A stretch of DNA of 64,000 nucleotides from Pseudolysobacter sp964466115 (GCA_964466115.1 CAYXMH010000004.1:62001-126000); one strand, 5' to 3'; positions 44,274 to 53,627 are shown, numbered from the stretch's first letter. A program made the numbers and translations. The notes: a model not told the origin generated them from the letters alone.

Positions 44274-46277
44274 TCATTTGCGCAATACCTCCCGAACAGC
44301 CGCAACCACACACTCAACGGTAAAACCAAAATACGTATACAACGCTTCAGCCGGCGCCGAAGCCCCAAAGCGATCAATGCCAATCACGGCACCGTCCAAC
44401 CCAACGTATTTACGCCAGTAATCGCTAACTCCAGCTTCTACGGCCACCCGTGCGCGGCACCACGAGGGCAACACCGCCTCTCGATATTCAAAAGACTGCG
44501 CATCGTATATATTGCTGCACGGCATCGACACCACGCGCACCGCGATCCCGTCAGCAGCAAGCACACGCATCGCCTGCATCGCGAGCTCCGCTTCCGAGCC
44601 CGTTGCAATCACAATCGCCTGAAATTTCGCGTTCGAAGGGTCGGATAACACATACCCACCGCGACCGATAGCAGTAACCTGATCGTCCATGCGCTGCTGA
44701 TGCACCAACGTTTGCCGCGAAAAAATCAAGCAAGACGGTCCATCACGCCGCTCAATCGCCGCTTTCCAAGCCACCGCTGATTCCACCGCATCGCAGGGGC
44801 GCCACACATGATTGTTCGGGATATAGCGCAATGAGGCGAGATGCTCGATTGGCTGGTGCGTCGGGCCGTCTTCGCCAAGCCCGATCGAATCGTGCGTATA
44901 GACATGAATCGCGTGCGCTGGAATCAGCGCGCTCATGCGCACGGCATTGCGCGCGTAGTCTGAAAACACCAAGAAGGTAGCATCGTAAGGAATAAAGCCA
45001 CCGTGCAGCGCCAACCCATTGCTGATCGCGGTCATGGCGAATTCGCGCACGCCGTAATAGACGTAATTGCCGCGTTCGTCGCGGGCATTGACGTCGCGCG
45101 AACCTTTCCACAAGGTTAGATTGGAATGCGCCAAATCGGCCGAGCCGCCGATCAGCTCCGGCAACAGCGGCGCATACGCGTCCAATGCCATTTGCGATGC
45201 TTTGCGCGAAGCCACTGCAGGGCCTTCCTGCTGCAGCTTGCGAATAAACCCACTCGCATGGCTCTCCCAGTCGGCGGGTAAGGCACTGCCGTTGCGGCGC
45301 TCGAACTCTGCCGCCAATTCAGCAAATTCTTTTTTGTATTTCGAGAACAAACCGTTCCAGTCCGCTTCGCGCTTTGCCCCCGCGGCAATCGCGCTCCAAC
45401 CGGCACGGATCTCATCCGGCACTACAAATGGCGGATAATTCCAGCCCAGCGCCTCCCGCGCAGCGGCCACTTCCTCCTTCCCCAACGGTGCTCCATGCGC
45501 GCCTTCAGTGCCCTGTTTTTTCGGCGCCCCGTAACCAATCACGGTTTTGCAACAAATCAGCGTCGGTTTGTCCGGATCGATTGCAGCCGATACCAAGGCG
45601 GCCTTGATCGCCTCCGGATTGTGGCCATCGATTCCGGTCAACACCTCCCAGCCGTAGGCCTCGAACCGCTTGGCCGTATCGTCGGTAAACCATCCGTTTA
45701 CTTTTCCATCAATGGAAATATCATTGTCATCGTAAATAGCAATTAATTTTCCAAGCTTGAATGTCCCGGCCAACGAACAGGCCTCGTGCGAAATGCCTTC
45801 CATCAAGCAACCGTCACCTAAAAAAACGTAGGTGTAGTGGTCGACGATCGCATAACCGGGGCGGTTAAACCGCGCGGCCAACACTTTTTCCGCCAGCGCC
45901 ATGCCGACCGCATTGGCCAACCCTTGGCCTAACGGGCCGGTCGTCGTTTCAACACCGGGCGTTTCGCTCATCTCGGGGTGACCCGCGGTTTTCGAGTGCA
46001 ACTGCCGAAACTGTTTCAATTGATCGAGCGGCAAATCGTACCCCGTGAGATGCAACAGCGAATACAGCAGCATCGATCCGTGCCCATTGCTCAGCACAAA
46101 ACGGTCCCGATTGACCCATTTCGGATTCCCCGGGTTATGACTTAAGAAATCGTTCCACAGCACTTGCGCGATATCGGCCATACCCATCGGCATACCCGGG
46201 TGACCGGATTTAGCGGCCTCGACCGCATCCATGGACAGCGCGCGAATGGCGTTGGCTAGTTCTCGACGAGTCGGCAT
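44274..46277 (-). CDS. tkt: Transketolase
   Basis: ThDP enzyme of the pentose phosphate pathway moving two-carbon units between sugar phosphates. 667 residues from ATG 46277, matching the family length. Motifs: SGHPGMPMGMADIA, NGHGSMLLYSLLHLTGY, the ThDP-binding GDGCLMEGISHEA..DDNDISID, and in the Pyr domain HDSIGLGEDGPTHQPIEHL. A twelve-residue extension in frame upstream is not used. It completes the set tkt-gap-pgk-pyk-fba. Confidence 0.96.
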   Translation of the reverse strand: MPTRRELANAIRALSMDAVEAAKSGHPGMPMGMADIAQVLWNDFLSHNPGNPKWVNRDRFVLSNGHGSMLLYSLLHLTGYDLPLDQLKQFRQLHSKTAGHPEMSETPGVETTTGPLGQGLANAVGMALAEKVLAARFNRPGYAIVDHYTYVFLGDGCLMEGISHEACSLAGTFKLGKLIAIYDDNDISIDGKVNGWFTDDTAKRFEAYGWEVLTGIDGHNPEAIKAALVSAAIDPDKPTLICCKTVIGYGAPKKQGTEGAHGAPLGKEEVAAAREALGWNYPPFVVPDEIRAGWSAIAAGAKREADWNGLFSKYKKEFAELAAEFERRNGSALPADWESHASGFIRKLQQEGPAVASRKASQMALDAYAPLLPELIGGSADLAHSNLTLWKGSRDVNARDERGNYVYYGVREFAMTAISNGLALHGGFIPYDATFLVFSDYARNAVRMSALIPAHAIHVYTHDSIGLGEDGPTHQPIEHLASLRYIPNNHVWRPCDAVESAVAWKAAIERRDGPSCLIFSRQTLVHQQRMDDQVTAIGRGGYVLSDPSNAKFQAIVIATGSEAELAMQAMRVLAADGIAVRVVSMPCSNIYDAQSFEYREAVLPSWCRARVAVEAGVSDYWRKYVGLDGAVIGIDRFGASAPAEALYTYFGFTVECVVAAVREVLRK

Positions 46278-46429
46278 TGATGGTTCCCCGGTTGGATGCC
46301 GTCGGTAACGCATATCACCGACCTAAAACCTGGAGATTGTCGCCGAGGCGGGCGGTGCGCCGCAATGAATTTGTCAGCGAGAAGCGATTGTTTACCGATC
46401 GAGCGCGGGGTTAGACCGTTATCCCCTAT

Positions 46430-48406
46430 TTATTCCAAACCATTGCGAAAAATTGGGTCGGTCGGCGCACCCCATAATTCATAGGCCGAATCACTGAATT
46501 CAATAGCGCCATCGGGGCTGCCGTACTGCGGGCGAATCTCGATATCGAAATCGGTACCACTCACCGCGGTATTCAGTACGACGTCTTGTTCCTGCCAACG
46601 TCGAATGGGATTACTCGCGTTGTAGGGAAATACGCCGGCAAGCGTGCTGTTGATCCAAATTTCCGCCTTCTGCCCCGCTTGCGCCGCATCGTAAATCCGC
46701 CGCAATCGCAATGGTGAAGCGGCGGCCTGCACCGCCATATGAAAATGGCTGTTCCCCGCGCCAAAGTAACAAGCGGTCGCATAGCGGGCGCTCGGCGGCT
46801 CATCGCCGTAAATGGAATTAAGCGCATGGCAGTCAGCAGTAAGCGGTGGTTGGTAGCTATAGCGTATTACCGCGGCAGGATCACCAACGTCAAGCCGCGC
46901 ATAAGGAACCAACTGCGCGGCGGTTTGCGTATACGCATAAACCGTACTGCGTGCGCACATCGGGAGCTGGCCGGTCGCACCGTTTTCCTGCGTCAACGTC
47001 AACCGCGCTTGATAGGATAAGAAATCGCTTAACAGCAGCCGATAAACCGACGTCACGCCGGTTCCGTCTGCATCCACCCTCGTCGCACCGCTTAAGGCTT
47101 GCGCATAAGCGCCCTGATCGAAATAAAAACCGCCGTTATAAAAATCCTCAATCCCGGTGCCGTACCAAGCGGGATGCGACGATCCATCGCGGTAGGCGCG
47201 TTCATCGCCCTCCAGATATTCCCGCGTAGGCGTGGAGAACGCCTGATAATTCGCTGCGACACCGATGACCCGTCCGGCTCCGTAATTGGAGAACAGCACA
47301 TGATCCTGACCGGCCAAAGTCGGACAGGCATCGCTCACCACCGCTTGAAACAAAGCGGCATTCGTCGGAACTGCGGCATCGTCCCAACTGATCTCACTAT
47401 CGAGCGAAACCGCGGTCGGTAATCCTGGATCGGTGACCAAGGTGATGTTGGCCTGCTGTCGGAACGGCATCGGAAACCAGGCATATAGCCAGCCATCGGC
47501 ATCTTCACCCAGCAACACGGCCCGCGCCGACACAGTGGCCGCAACCGGTGTCGCGAAAAAATCCGATAGAGGTAAATCGACGCGCAACTCATTATCAAAC
47601 GTCAATTGCAACCGTACCAAGGCATATGCGCTGCGCGGCAGGCGCAAACGCAAGCCGCGCAACCAAGCCGGAGCGCTATGGGTTGCAAGCGATAGCGTGT
47701 TACCAGGTAAAAGCGAGGCGCTACTCCATTGCACTGGTAACATCGCATGCCAAGGATCGTCCCCTTGGTGAGTGAGAAAATCACGCCAATCGGTGGCGTC
47801 AACGCCAGGTACGAAGCTCGTCACAACCGCACCCAATGGCAAACGGTGATACTGAAACTGAAACCAGAGCAATGCCGTATCGGCATTGGTCAAAGTGACT
47901 CGAATACCGCTGGAATAGGCAAATGGCACCATGCTTACATTTCCGCCGCTGGCGCGCAGCCGATCCAATGCCAACGGTGGTGTAAACGGCAGGGTGCTAC
48001 CATCGAATAATGCAACCAATGGTAGGTCGAGGCTCGGCGTACCACTGCCATTCAAATAAAATCGAGCCCGCATCGTATTCGGCAAGGTATTACTCAAACC
48101 AAAACCGGTCGTCATCCAGATACGTGTGATCGCACCCGGCCCGCTGTCTTCGAAAATGACGGCTTCGCCACCGTTGGAATAAAGCCATCGATCGGGATAC
48201 GGATTCGCCGATGCAGATTCACTGCCGGCATTGCTGCGATCGTAACGACAGCCGATGAAGCAATAGCTCGATCGCTCTAACACGACATCGCGCGCATCAA
48301 GCGCGGCGAGCTGATAAGGCGAGGTCCAGATTTCCCAAGGCAGGGCATGCACACGCGATAAGCCAAGCGTTATCGCCAAACCAAGCATGAACCTCAGAGC
48401 ACGCAT
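46430..48406 (-). CDS. Secreted DUF2961 protein, putative GH172 glycoside hydrolase
   Basis: 658 residues with signal peptide MRALRFMLGLAITLGLSRVHA. The first half matches DUF2961: AVIFEDSGPGAITRIWMTTG, a strand pair RARFYLNGSGTPSLDLPLVALFDG, MVPFAYSSGIRVTLTN, and later WYGTGIEDFYNGGFYFDQG, a strongly conserved active-site segment. DUF2961 is now glycoside hydrolase family 172, whose studied members act on difructose dianhydride I or alpha-D-fructo/arabinofuranosides. A beta-sandwich follows to the C-terminus. AGGTGG stands before the ATG. It lies next to a symporter gene on the same strand. Sugar substrate not determined; GH172 assignment is inferred from motifs. Confidence 0.85.
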   Translation of the reverse strand: MRALRFMLGLAITLGLSRVHALPWEIWTSPYQLAALDARDVVLERSSYCFIGCRYDRSNAGSESASANPYPDRWLYSNGGEAVIFEDSGPGAITRIWMTTGFGLSNTLPNTMRARFYLNGSGTPSLDLPLVALFDGSTLPFTPPLALDRLRASGGNVSMVPFAYSSGIRVTLTNADTALLWFQFQYHRLPLGAVVTSFVPGVDATDWRDFLTHQGDDPWHAMLPVQWSSASLLPGNTLSLATHSAPAWLRGLRLRLPRSAYALVRLQLTFDNELRVDLPLSDFFATPVAATVSARAVLLGEDADGWLYAWFPMPFRQQANITLVTDPGLPTAVSLDSEISWDDAAVPTNAALFQAVVSDACPTLAGQDHVLFSNYGAGRVIGVAANYQAFSTPTREYLEGDERAYRDGSSHPAWYGTGIEDFYNGGFYFDQGAYAQALSGATRVDADGTGVTSVYRLLLSDFLSYQARLTLTQENGATGQLPMCARSTVYAYTQTAAQLVPYARLDVGDPAAVIRYSYQPPLTADCHALNSIYGDEPPSARYATACYFGAGNSHFHMAVQAAASPLRLRRIYDAAQAGQKAEIWINSTLAGVFPYNASNPIRRWQEQDVVLNTAVSGTDFDIEIRPQYGSPDGAIEFSDSAYELWGAPTDPIFRNGLE

Positions 48407-48441
48407 GCCACCTACAATAGCGCCGGCGTGGCGCAGTAGCG

Positions 48442-49725
48442 TTAATCCAGTGTTAAAACCGGCATCGGCACATCCTCACTCTCACGCCGCGCAACGACCA
48501 CGGCGGTGGCCAAATCACCGGTGACATTGAGCGCCGTGCGGCACATATCCAAAAACCGATCCACGCCGAGAATCAAACCAATACCTTCGGGCGGCACATG
48601 CAAATAAACCAAGATCATCGCGATAACCGGCAATGAACCGGCCGGCACGCCAGCAGTGCCGATCGATCCCAAGATGCACAACCCCAGCACCATCACTTGT
48701 TGTATCAGATCGAGCGTTACCCCAAAACATTGCGCCAGGAATAAAGTGGTTAATCCTTCAAACAACGCGGTGCCGTGGTGATTGGCGCTGGCGCCGATGG
48801 TCAGCACGAAACGGGCGACTTTCGGCGGCAGTTTCAAATTCTGTTCCGCCACCTTTAATGTCGTTGGTAGCGTGCCGGCGCTGGAAGCTGTCGAGAACGC
48901 CGTTAATATCGCTTCCTCGCTGTCGCGGAAAAAACGTATCGGGCTCATCTTGCCCATATACCAAACCCATAACGGCAGCACCACGAACATATGAAAGGCC
49001 AATGCCAACAAGACGGTGCTGGCGTATTTCCCCAAGGTAAAAAGCAGGTTCCACCCAAACCGCGCACTCAACGCGAACATCAGGCAAGCCACCGCATAGG
49101 GGGTAAGTCGGATAATCAGTCCAATCAACCGCATGACCAATTCGTTTAAGCCCTGCACAGCCTGCTTGAACGCCTGCGTTGCCGGTGTTGGCGTTAATAC
49201 CAAGGCCACGCCCAGTAACAGCGCGAAAAACATCACCGCCAGCAGCTCGCCATCGGCCGCGGCTTTGATAATGTTCGGCGGAACCACGCCGAGCACCATC
49301 TGCACTATGGAAAGTGTGGGATGCGCTTGCGCTATCTGCCGCGCTTTATCGGCAGAGGCTTGCATAACGCTATCGCGCAATCCCGAATCAAACCCCACAC
49401 CGGGCTGAATCAGATTCACCAGCACCAGCCCGACTAAAATAGCAACGGATGTCACTACTGCCGTATACATCAAAGTGCGCCAACCAATGCGGCCCAGCGC
49501 AGTAATATCCCCTAATTCCGCCACGCCCAATACCAGCGCCGAAAACATCAACGGCAGCACTAACATGAACAGCAAGCGCAGAAACAACTGACCTGCGGGT
49601 TGCGCGACGTAATCGATCAGAAGAGTAATGAAGGCGCTTTCGCTGCCGATCGAATAAACGATGATGCCAAGCGTGGTGCCGATGACGAAACCGGCCAGAA
49701 CTTTGATATGCAGTGCGAGCTTCAT
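48442..49725 (-). CDS. Dicarboxylate/amino acid:cation symporter (DAACS family)
   Basis: A 427-residue inner-membrane transporter from ATG 49725 (the open frame reaches 49797). Signature motifs: LFMLVLPLMFSALVLGVAEL, TAFSTASSAGTLPTTLKVAEQNL (the serine-rich hairpin 1 is present), TIGASANHHGTALFEGL where the usual NMDGTA is replaced by NHHGTA, and LGVDRFLDMCRTALNVTGDL. Eight helices and two re-entrant loops are expected. The family takes up glutamate, aspartate or C4-dicarboxylates with sodium or protons; the altered NHHGT may change substrate or ion preference. It stands next to the GH172 gene. Confidence 0.9.
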   Translation of the reverse strand: MKLALHIKVLAGFVIGTTLGIIVYSIGSESAFITLLIDYVAQPAGQLFLRLLFMLVLPLMFSALVLGVAELGDITALGRIGWRTLMYTAVVTSVAILVGLVLVNLIQPGVGFDSGLRDSVMQASADKARQIAQAHPTLSIVQMVLGVVPPNIIKAAADGELLAVMFFALLLGVALVLTPTPATQAFKQAVQGLNELVMRLIGLIIRLTPYAVACLMFALSARFGWNLLFTLGKYASTVLLALAFHMFVVLPLWVWYMGKMSPIRFFRDSEEAILTAFSTASSAGTLPTTLKVAEQNLKLPPKVARFVLTIGASANHHGTALFEGLTTLFLAQCFGVTLDLIQQVMVLGLCILGSIGTAGVPAGSLPVIAMILVYLHVPPEGIGLILGVDRFLDMCRTALNVTGDLATAVVVARRESEDVPMPVLTLD

Positions 49726-49798
49726 CGCGGTCTCCGCGCTTTCAAATGACACGTGAGTGTGCCGTTGCAGTGGAAAACAAGCAATCCACTTAAGCAAT

Positions 49799-49880
49799 GT
49801 AGGGTGGGTATCAAGCCACCCTAAGCAATTATTTTGCAGTAGCGGTTAGTCCTGGAACGGTGGGCTAAAGCCCACCCTAC
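49799..49880. repeat. GTAGGGTGGG palindromic repeat, copy 3
   Basis: Opens GTAGGGTGGG, closes GGTGGGCTAAAGCCCACCCTAC. The terminal TAC supplies, on the minus strand, the TAG stop codon of batD (49879-49877). Confidence 0.88.
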
Positions 49881-51607
49881 CCAGCTTTCTGCTGTTTGAA
49901 TGGATACAGCGGTGGGAGCACGGAGTTTGGCGTTCCTAAGGTGCTCCCCATTTCAAACGAAAACCCCTGCGCGAAAGCATGGCGCAATCGAACCACCAGC
50001 CCCGTATCCGCCCCACCACCATAACGAGCCCGCTCCAACTCGCTCAATGCCTCGCGTTGATTCGCATCGGTAAGCACGCGAGCCAATTCTCCCAAGTTGC
50101 GCAAATCGGGCCTTTCATCTCGGGCCCACACCAATAAAGCGTTACTGATCGCGCTGAGGTTCGTCTTGGCGCAGGCCACGCGAAATTGTATCTTTGCGGC
50201 TTTCGAGCGATGTTTTAGTGCCGGTGCTTCGTTCCCTCGTAGGCGTCGTTGCCGACGCACATACATGAACACGCAGCCACCAGCGACGCTTAAGACCCAC
50301 AGACCAAAGCTGATGAACGCGATTAAACGCCAAGCCGGCTCGCCGCTGAAGGTTGGCAACGCAGCATTGGGCTCGATTGCGCCCGGTTTTTGGGCGTCCG
50401 CAGGCTCTGTCGCCACAGACCTGGACGGCGTTGGCGCAACCACGGCCGTCGCTTGAACATCAAACTCCTGGGCTGGCAGTTGCGCCGTTACACCGCGGTC
50501 GTGTTCGGTGTCCCACCAGTCGATACTTAAGGCCGGCAACGCCAATTTGCCCGCGCGCGTCGGTACGATCGCAAACTTGCGCTCGCGTTCTGCGTACAGC
50601 CAACCGTCATTGTCGCGCGTGTGCGTTACCGATTTATCAGGATACACATCGGCACCGTCAATATGGGGCAATTCGAGCTCGGGTAACTGCTCTTGACTCA
50701 AGCCTTGTGCTTTGATGCGCAACGTCAAGGTTAACGGTTCGCCGACGCGCGCTGTCGTGGTGCCATCCACCGCATCTGCGGCAAGGCTCAGCGCTACCGC
50801 CGGTAGCCACGAAGCGGTACCGGAATCGGCCGGGCGCGGGCGCACTTCCAGCGCTATGGCATCCGAACGCGCACTCAGCGTGCGGCCGCGGTTGAAAAAG
50901 CTGTTGACGTCGCCGGGATCGATCGCTCGACCACGAAAATTGATTGCCGGTAACGTCAATGTTCCGCTTTTTTCCGCTGCCAGCGCATAGTGGCGTTCGA
51001 TCACGTGGTAGCGGCGCCCCCCCACCATCGCCTGATAATTTTGGTCCTGTCCCAGTTTCTTTACTACCAAGCCATCGGCATGCGGCTCCTCGATATTGCC
51101 ATCGGTCAAGTTGACCGCGAAATAGAGCTTTACGCTGTAGCGAATCTGTTGTTGTACATACGGTGACTGCGGCTCCGCCTTGACTTCAATGTATACATCG
51201 TCGCCTTGTTTGCCGGTCGCCCCCGCGGGTGCGGGCAGCACCTTTAAACTGAGAGCAGCCGTACTGGCACCACCGATCGTCAACGCAGGCACCACGATCG
51301 TACCCTCGTGTTTCGGCTCCAAGCCAACCGCCCAGAGCAATTTCGCGCTGCTGGAACCGTTCACCATGTTCACCGACGTGCTGCTGGAAGTGCCCAGCAA
51401 TTGAAAATCTTGTTTAAGCGCGCTGAAATCGGGCGATTCGCTATTGGTTGTGCCGGTGATCTCGACATTGAGCGTAACCGTTTCGCCGATTTGCATCGTG
51501 TCGCGATCGAGCCACGCGCGCAGCTCAGTTGCTTGTGCGTTGATCGTCACGGTAATTAGTGCAATCCATACGATGTGCCTAATTCCAATTTGCGATAGAA
51601 ATAACAT
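49877..51607 (-). CDS. batD: BatD, oxygen-tolerance-type membrane protein
   Basis: About 576 residues from ATG 51607. Signal-like start LSQIGIRHIVWIALITVTINAQA, then the BatD beta domains: ELRAWLDRDTMQIGETVTLNVEI, QDFQLLGTSSST, DVYIEVKAEPQSPYVQQQIRYSVKLYF and later a second set (VGEPLTLTLRIKAQGL); a C-terminal helix (WRLIAFISFGLWVLSVAGGCVFMYV) and a helical tail. Members act with BatA/B in envelope stress or aerotolerance. Both candidate starts (51607 and 51634) lie inside miniature element copy 4, and the stop codon lies in a palindromic repeat. It ends an otherwise overlapping operon moxR to batB. Confidence 0.92.
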   Translation of the reverse strand: MLFLSQIGIRHIVWIALITVTINAQATELRAWLDRDTMQIGETVTLNVEITGTTNSESPDFSALKQDFQLLGTSSSTSVNMVNGSSSAKLLWAVGLEPKHEGTIVVPALTIGGASTAALSLKVLPAPAGATGKQGDDVYIEVKAEPQSPYVQQQIRYSVKLYFAVNLTDGNIEEPHADGLVVKKLGQDQNYQAMVGGRRYHVIERHYALAAEKSGTLTLPAINFRGRAIDPGDVNSFFNRGRTLSARSDAIALEVRPRPADSGTASWLPAVALSLAADAVDGTTTARVGEPLTLTLRIKAQGLSQEQLPELELPHIDGADVYPDKSVTHTRDNDGWLYAERERKFAIVPTRAGKLALPALSIDWWDTEHDRGVTAQLPAQEFDVQATAVVAPTPSRSVATEPADAQKPGAIEPNAALPTFSGEPAWRLIAFISFGLWVLSVAGGCVFMYVRRQRRLRGNEAPALKHRSKAAKIQFRVACAKTNLSAISNALLVWARDERPDLRNLGELARVLTDANQREALSELERARYGGGADTGLVVRLRHAFAQGFSFEMGSTLGTPNSVLPPLYPFKQQKAG

Positions 51608-51725
51608 ATGCCGCAACCTAAGAAAGCCGTTCATGCTGAGCCTGTCGAAGCACCGAAGCTTTTTCGTTCACCCTTCGACAGGCTCAGGGCGAACGGAAAA
51701 GAGGATTTTCTACTACAAATTGGAA
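51583..51725. mobile_element. Miniature inverted-repeat element, copy 4
   Basis: About 143 bp between batB and batD. Outer terminal repeats TTCCAATTTG / CAAATTGGAA are perfect over 10 bp, continuing CGATAGAAAT / ATTTTCTACTA. Central palindrome TTCATGCTGAGCCTGTCGAA / TTCGACAGGCTCAGGGCGAA. Flanked by TAA (51580-51582) on the left and TGA (51726-51728) on the right, a near duplication. Confidence 0.82.
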
Positions 51726-51737
51726 TGAACCATTCTT

Positions 51738-53627
51738 TCATTGCCCATCCTCCTCAGCGGCACCGCGCCCCTGACGACGCTGATGTTCCAACTGAAATTT
51801 GCGCCGCAACAAACCACCGGGATCGTCCGGCACGCGCTCCAGCCACTGCTTCATCGCCTGTTGCTGTTCGGTTGGTGGGGCATCGGTTGGTTTAGCTGCC
51901 ATTTTCTCAGTATGTTCGTCGGGCTTTTTCTCGGGATCCTGCTTAAGCGCCTGGTTCATATCCTTTTGAAATTGCTGCTTCGCTTGTTTTTCTTCTGGTT
52001 TGGCTGAAGCTTGAGATTCAGCCTGATTTTGATCATTCGACTCTTGTTCTTTGGCTGCGTCTTTTTTCTGTGCTTCGGGCTGATCCGGTTTGGATGATTC
52101 GCTGGATTGAGGCGATCCCGAATCGGATTTCTGATCCGCTGAAGACTGATTTTTTTTACTCTGATCTTGGTTTTGATCCGCTTGCGATTGCTGATTCTGT
52201 TGACTGTCTTTGTCGTTTTTTTGCTCTTGTTTATTTTGCTGATCTTGTTGCTGCTGCTTTTGCTGACGCAACCAGTCTTCAATCGCTTGCTTGTTGGCCC
52301 GCGCATCCTCCATATCCGGTTTAAGCGCCAACGCTTGATCGTACGCTGCCAATGCTTCCGGATAACGCCCTTGTTTCGCCAAGGCGTTTCCTAGGTTGTA
52401 TTTACCATCGGCATCGCTCAACGTCGAAAACTCCTGTGCCGCGGCGGGAAAATCTCCATCACGATAATCCGCCGTGCCGCGCAAACGCGGATCTTGCGCT
52501 AAGTGCCGTGCAGCTTTTGCATCACCGGCCTTTAATGCGTCCCATGCTTGCTGATCGGCGCGCTGCCACAAGTCGTTCCACCCGAATGCCTGCGCTGAAG
52601 GCGCTGATAACACCAGGCAAAACGGCAGCAGCAACACCCAGCCGCGTCGAAAACCCGCTGCCGCCAATGGCAATAGCAGCAATAACAACCATGGGCCGCG
52701 GTCGCGAAAACGCGCCGTCGCAGCTAAACTGGCATCGGTTTGGCCGGCTTCGCGCAGCGGGATTGAACCAAGCAATCGATCGAGATCGCTACTGTCCGGA
52801 ACAAATACGGCAAAGTCCCCACCCCCCGCCACCGTTACCGCCTGCAGAGGTTCTGCGTTCAAACGCGGCAGCACAATATTGCCGCTGGCGTCTTGCAAAA
52901 ATCCACCTTGCGGCAAGGCCACGGGTGCCCCTTGCGTTGTACCCATCGCCAATACCGAAACGCGTACGCCCGCCGCATTGGCGCGCTTTGCGGATGCGAT
53001 CGCGTTATCGCTGACCGAATCGGCAATTAATAACACATTGCCACCATTTAAGCCGGCTTGTTGGATCAACTGCACAGCCTTGTCGATGGCACGCCCCGTA
53101 TCATTACCGGCCACCGGCATCACGCTGGGATCTAAGGCGTCGACCAAATTCGCCACCGTGTTGGCGTCATCGGTCAACGGCGCCACAACAAACGGCTCGC
53201 CGGCATAGGCTATCAGCGCCGTTTGGGTATCTTTGCTGCGTTGAAGAATATCGGCAATCTTAAAACGTGCGCGCTCCAAGCGCGTTGGTTTCAAATCGCC
53301 AGCCAACATCGTGGGGGCCAACTCCAACGCGATGACATAAGCCGCACGATTGCGATAAAGCGGTTGCGGTAACTGCTCCCATGCCGGGCCAGCCAGCGCT
53401 ACGGTAGCAATAATCCAGGCAAGCGCCACCAGCCAGCGCGGGGCTTTTTGCTGTGCTCCCGTGCCACGTATCAACAAATGCCGCAACAGATGCGCATCAA
53501 CGGCGCTACCCCATGTCTGGGTTGCCGCGCCTAAATGGCGCAATGCCGTCAACAACAACGGCAATAGCAGCAGCGCCAGCAATCCATAGGGACGCAAAAA
53601 ATGGAAATGGGCTACCGATTCAAACAT
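51738..53627 (-). CDS. batB: BatB-like von Willebrand A protein with TPR and Gln/Lys-rich tail (BatB/BatC fusion)
   Basis: 629 residues. Two N-terminal helices (from residue 13 and around 60-80), a vWA domain (about 90-290), another helix near 310-330, TPR repeats (KYNLGNALAKQGRYPEALAAYDQALALKP), then about 170 residues of Gln/Lys/Asp/Ser (KQQQQDQQNKQEQKNDKD) and the conserved closing motif MKQWLERVPDDPGGLLRRKF. The MIDAS metal site, DxSxS in BatA, reads ELAPT here (ALELAPTMLAGDLKP), so metal binding is probably altered. The gene overlaps batA by 8 bases. The last membrane element lies before the soluble TPRs. Confidence 0.92.
   Translation of the reverse strand: MFESVAHFHFLRPYGLLALLLLPLLLTALRHLGAATQTWGSAVDAHLLRHLLIRGTGAQQKAPRWLVALAWIIATVALAGPAWEQLPQPLYRNRAAYVIALELAPTMLAGDLKPTRLERARFKIADILQRSKDTQTALIAYAGEPFVVAPLTDDANTVANLVDALDPSVMPVAGNDTGRAIDKAVQLIQQAGLNGGNVLLIADSVSDNAIASAKRANAAGVRVSVLAMGTTQGAPVALPQGGFLQDASGNIVLPRLNAEPLQAVTVAGGGDFAVFVPDSSDLDRLLGSIPLREAGQTDASLAATARFRDRGPWLLLLLLPLAAAGFRRGWVLLLPFCLVLSAPSAQAFGWNDLWQRADQQAWDALKAGDAKAARHLAQDPRLRGTADYRDGDFPAAAQEFSTLSDADGKYNLGNALAKQGRYPEALAAYDQALALKPDMEDARANKQAIEDWLRQQKQQQQDQQNKQEQKNDKDSQQNQQSQADQNQDQSKKNQSSADQKSDSGSPQSSESSKPDQPEAQKKDAAKEQESNDQNQAESQASAKPEEKQAKQQFQKDMNQALKQDPEKKPDEHTEKMAAKPTDAPPTEQQQAMKQWLERVPDDPGGLLRRKFQLEHQRRQGRGAAEEDGQ

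Noticed and set aside
46278..46429. tRNA or leader in the tkt-GH172 gap
   Set aside because: No cloverleaf or long stem could be formed over this 152-base stretch.
24345..51725. CRISPR array
   Set aside because: The repeated elements are single, dispersed palindromic copies, not regularly spaced direct repeats, and no cas genes are present.
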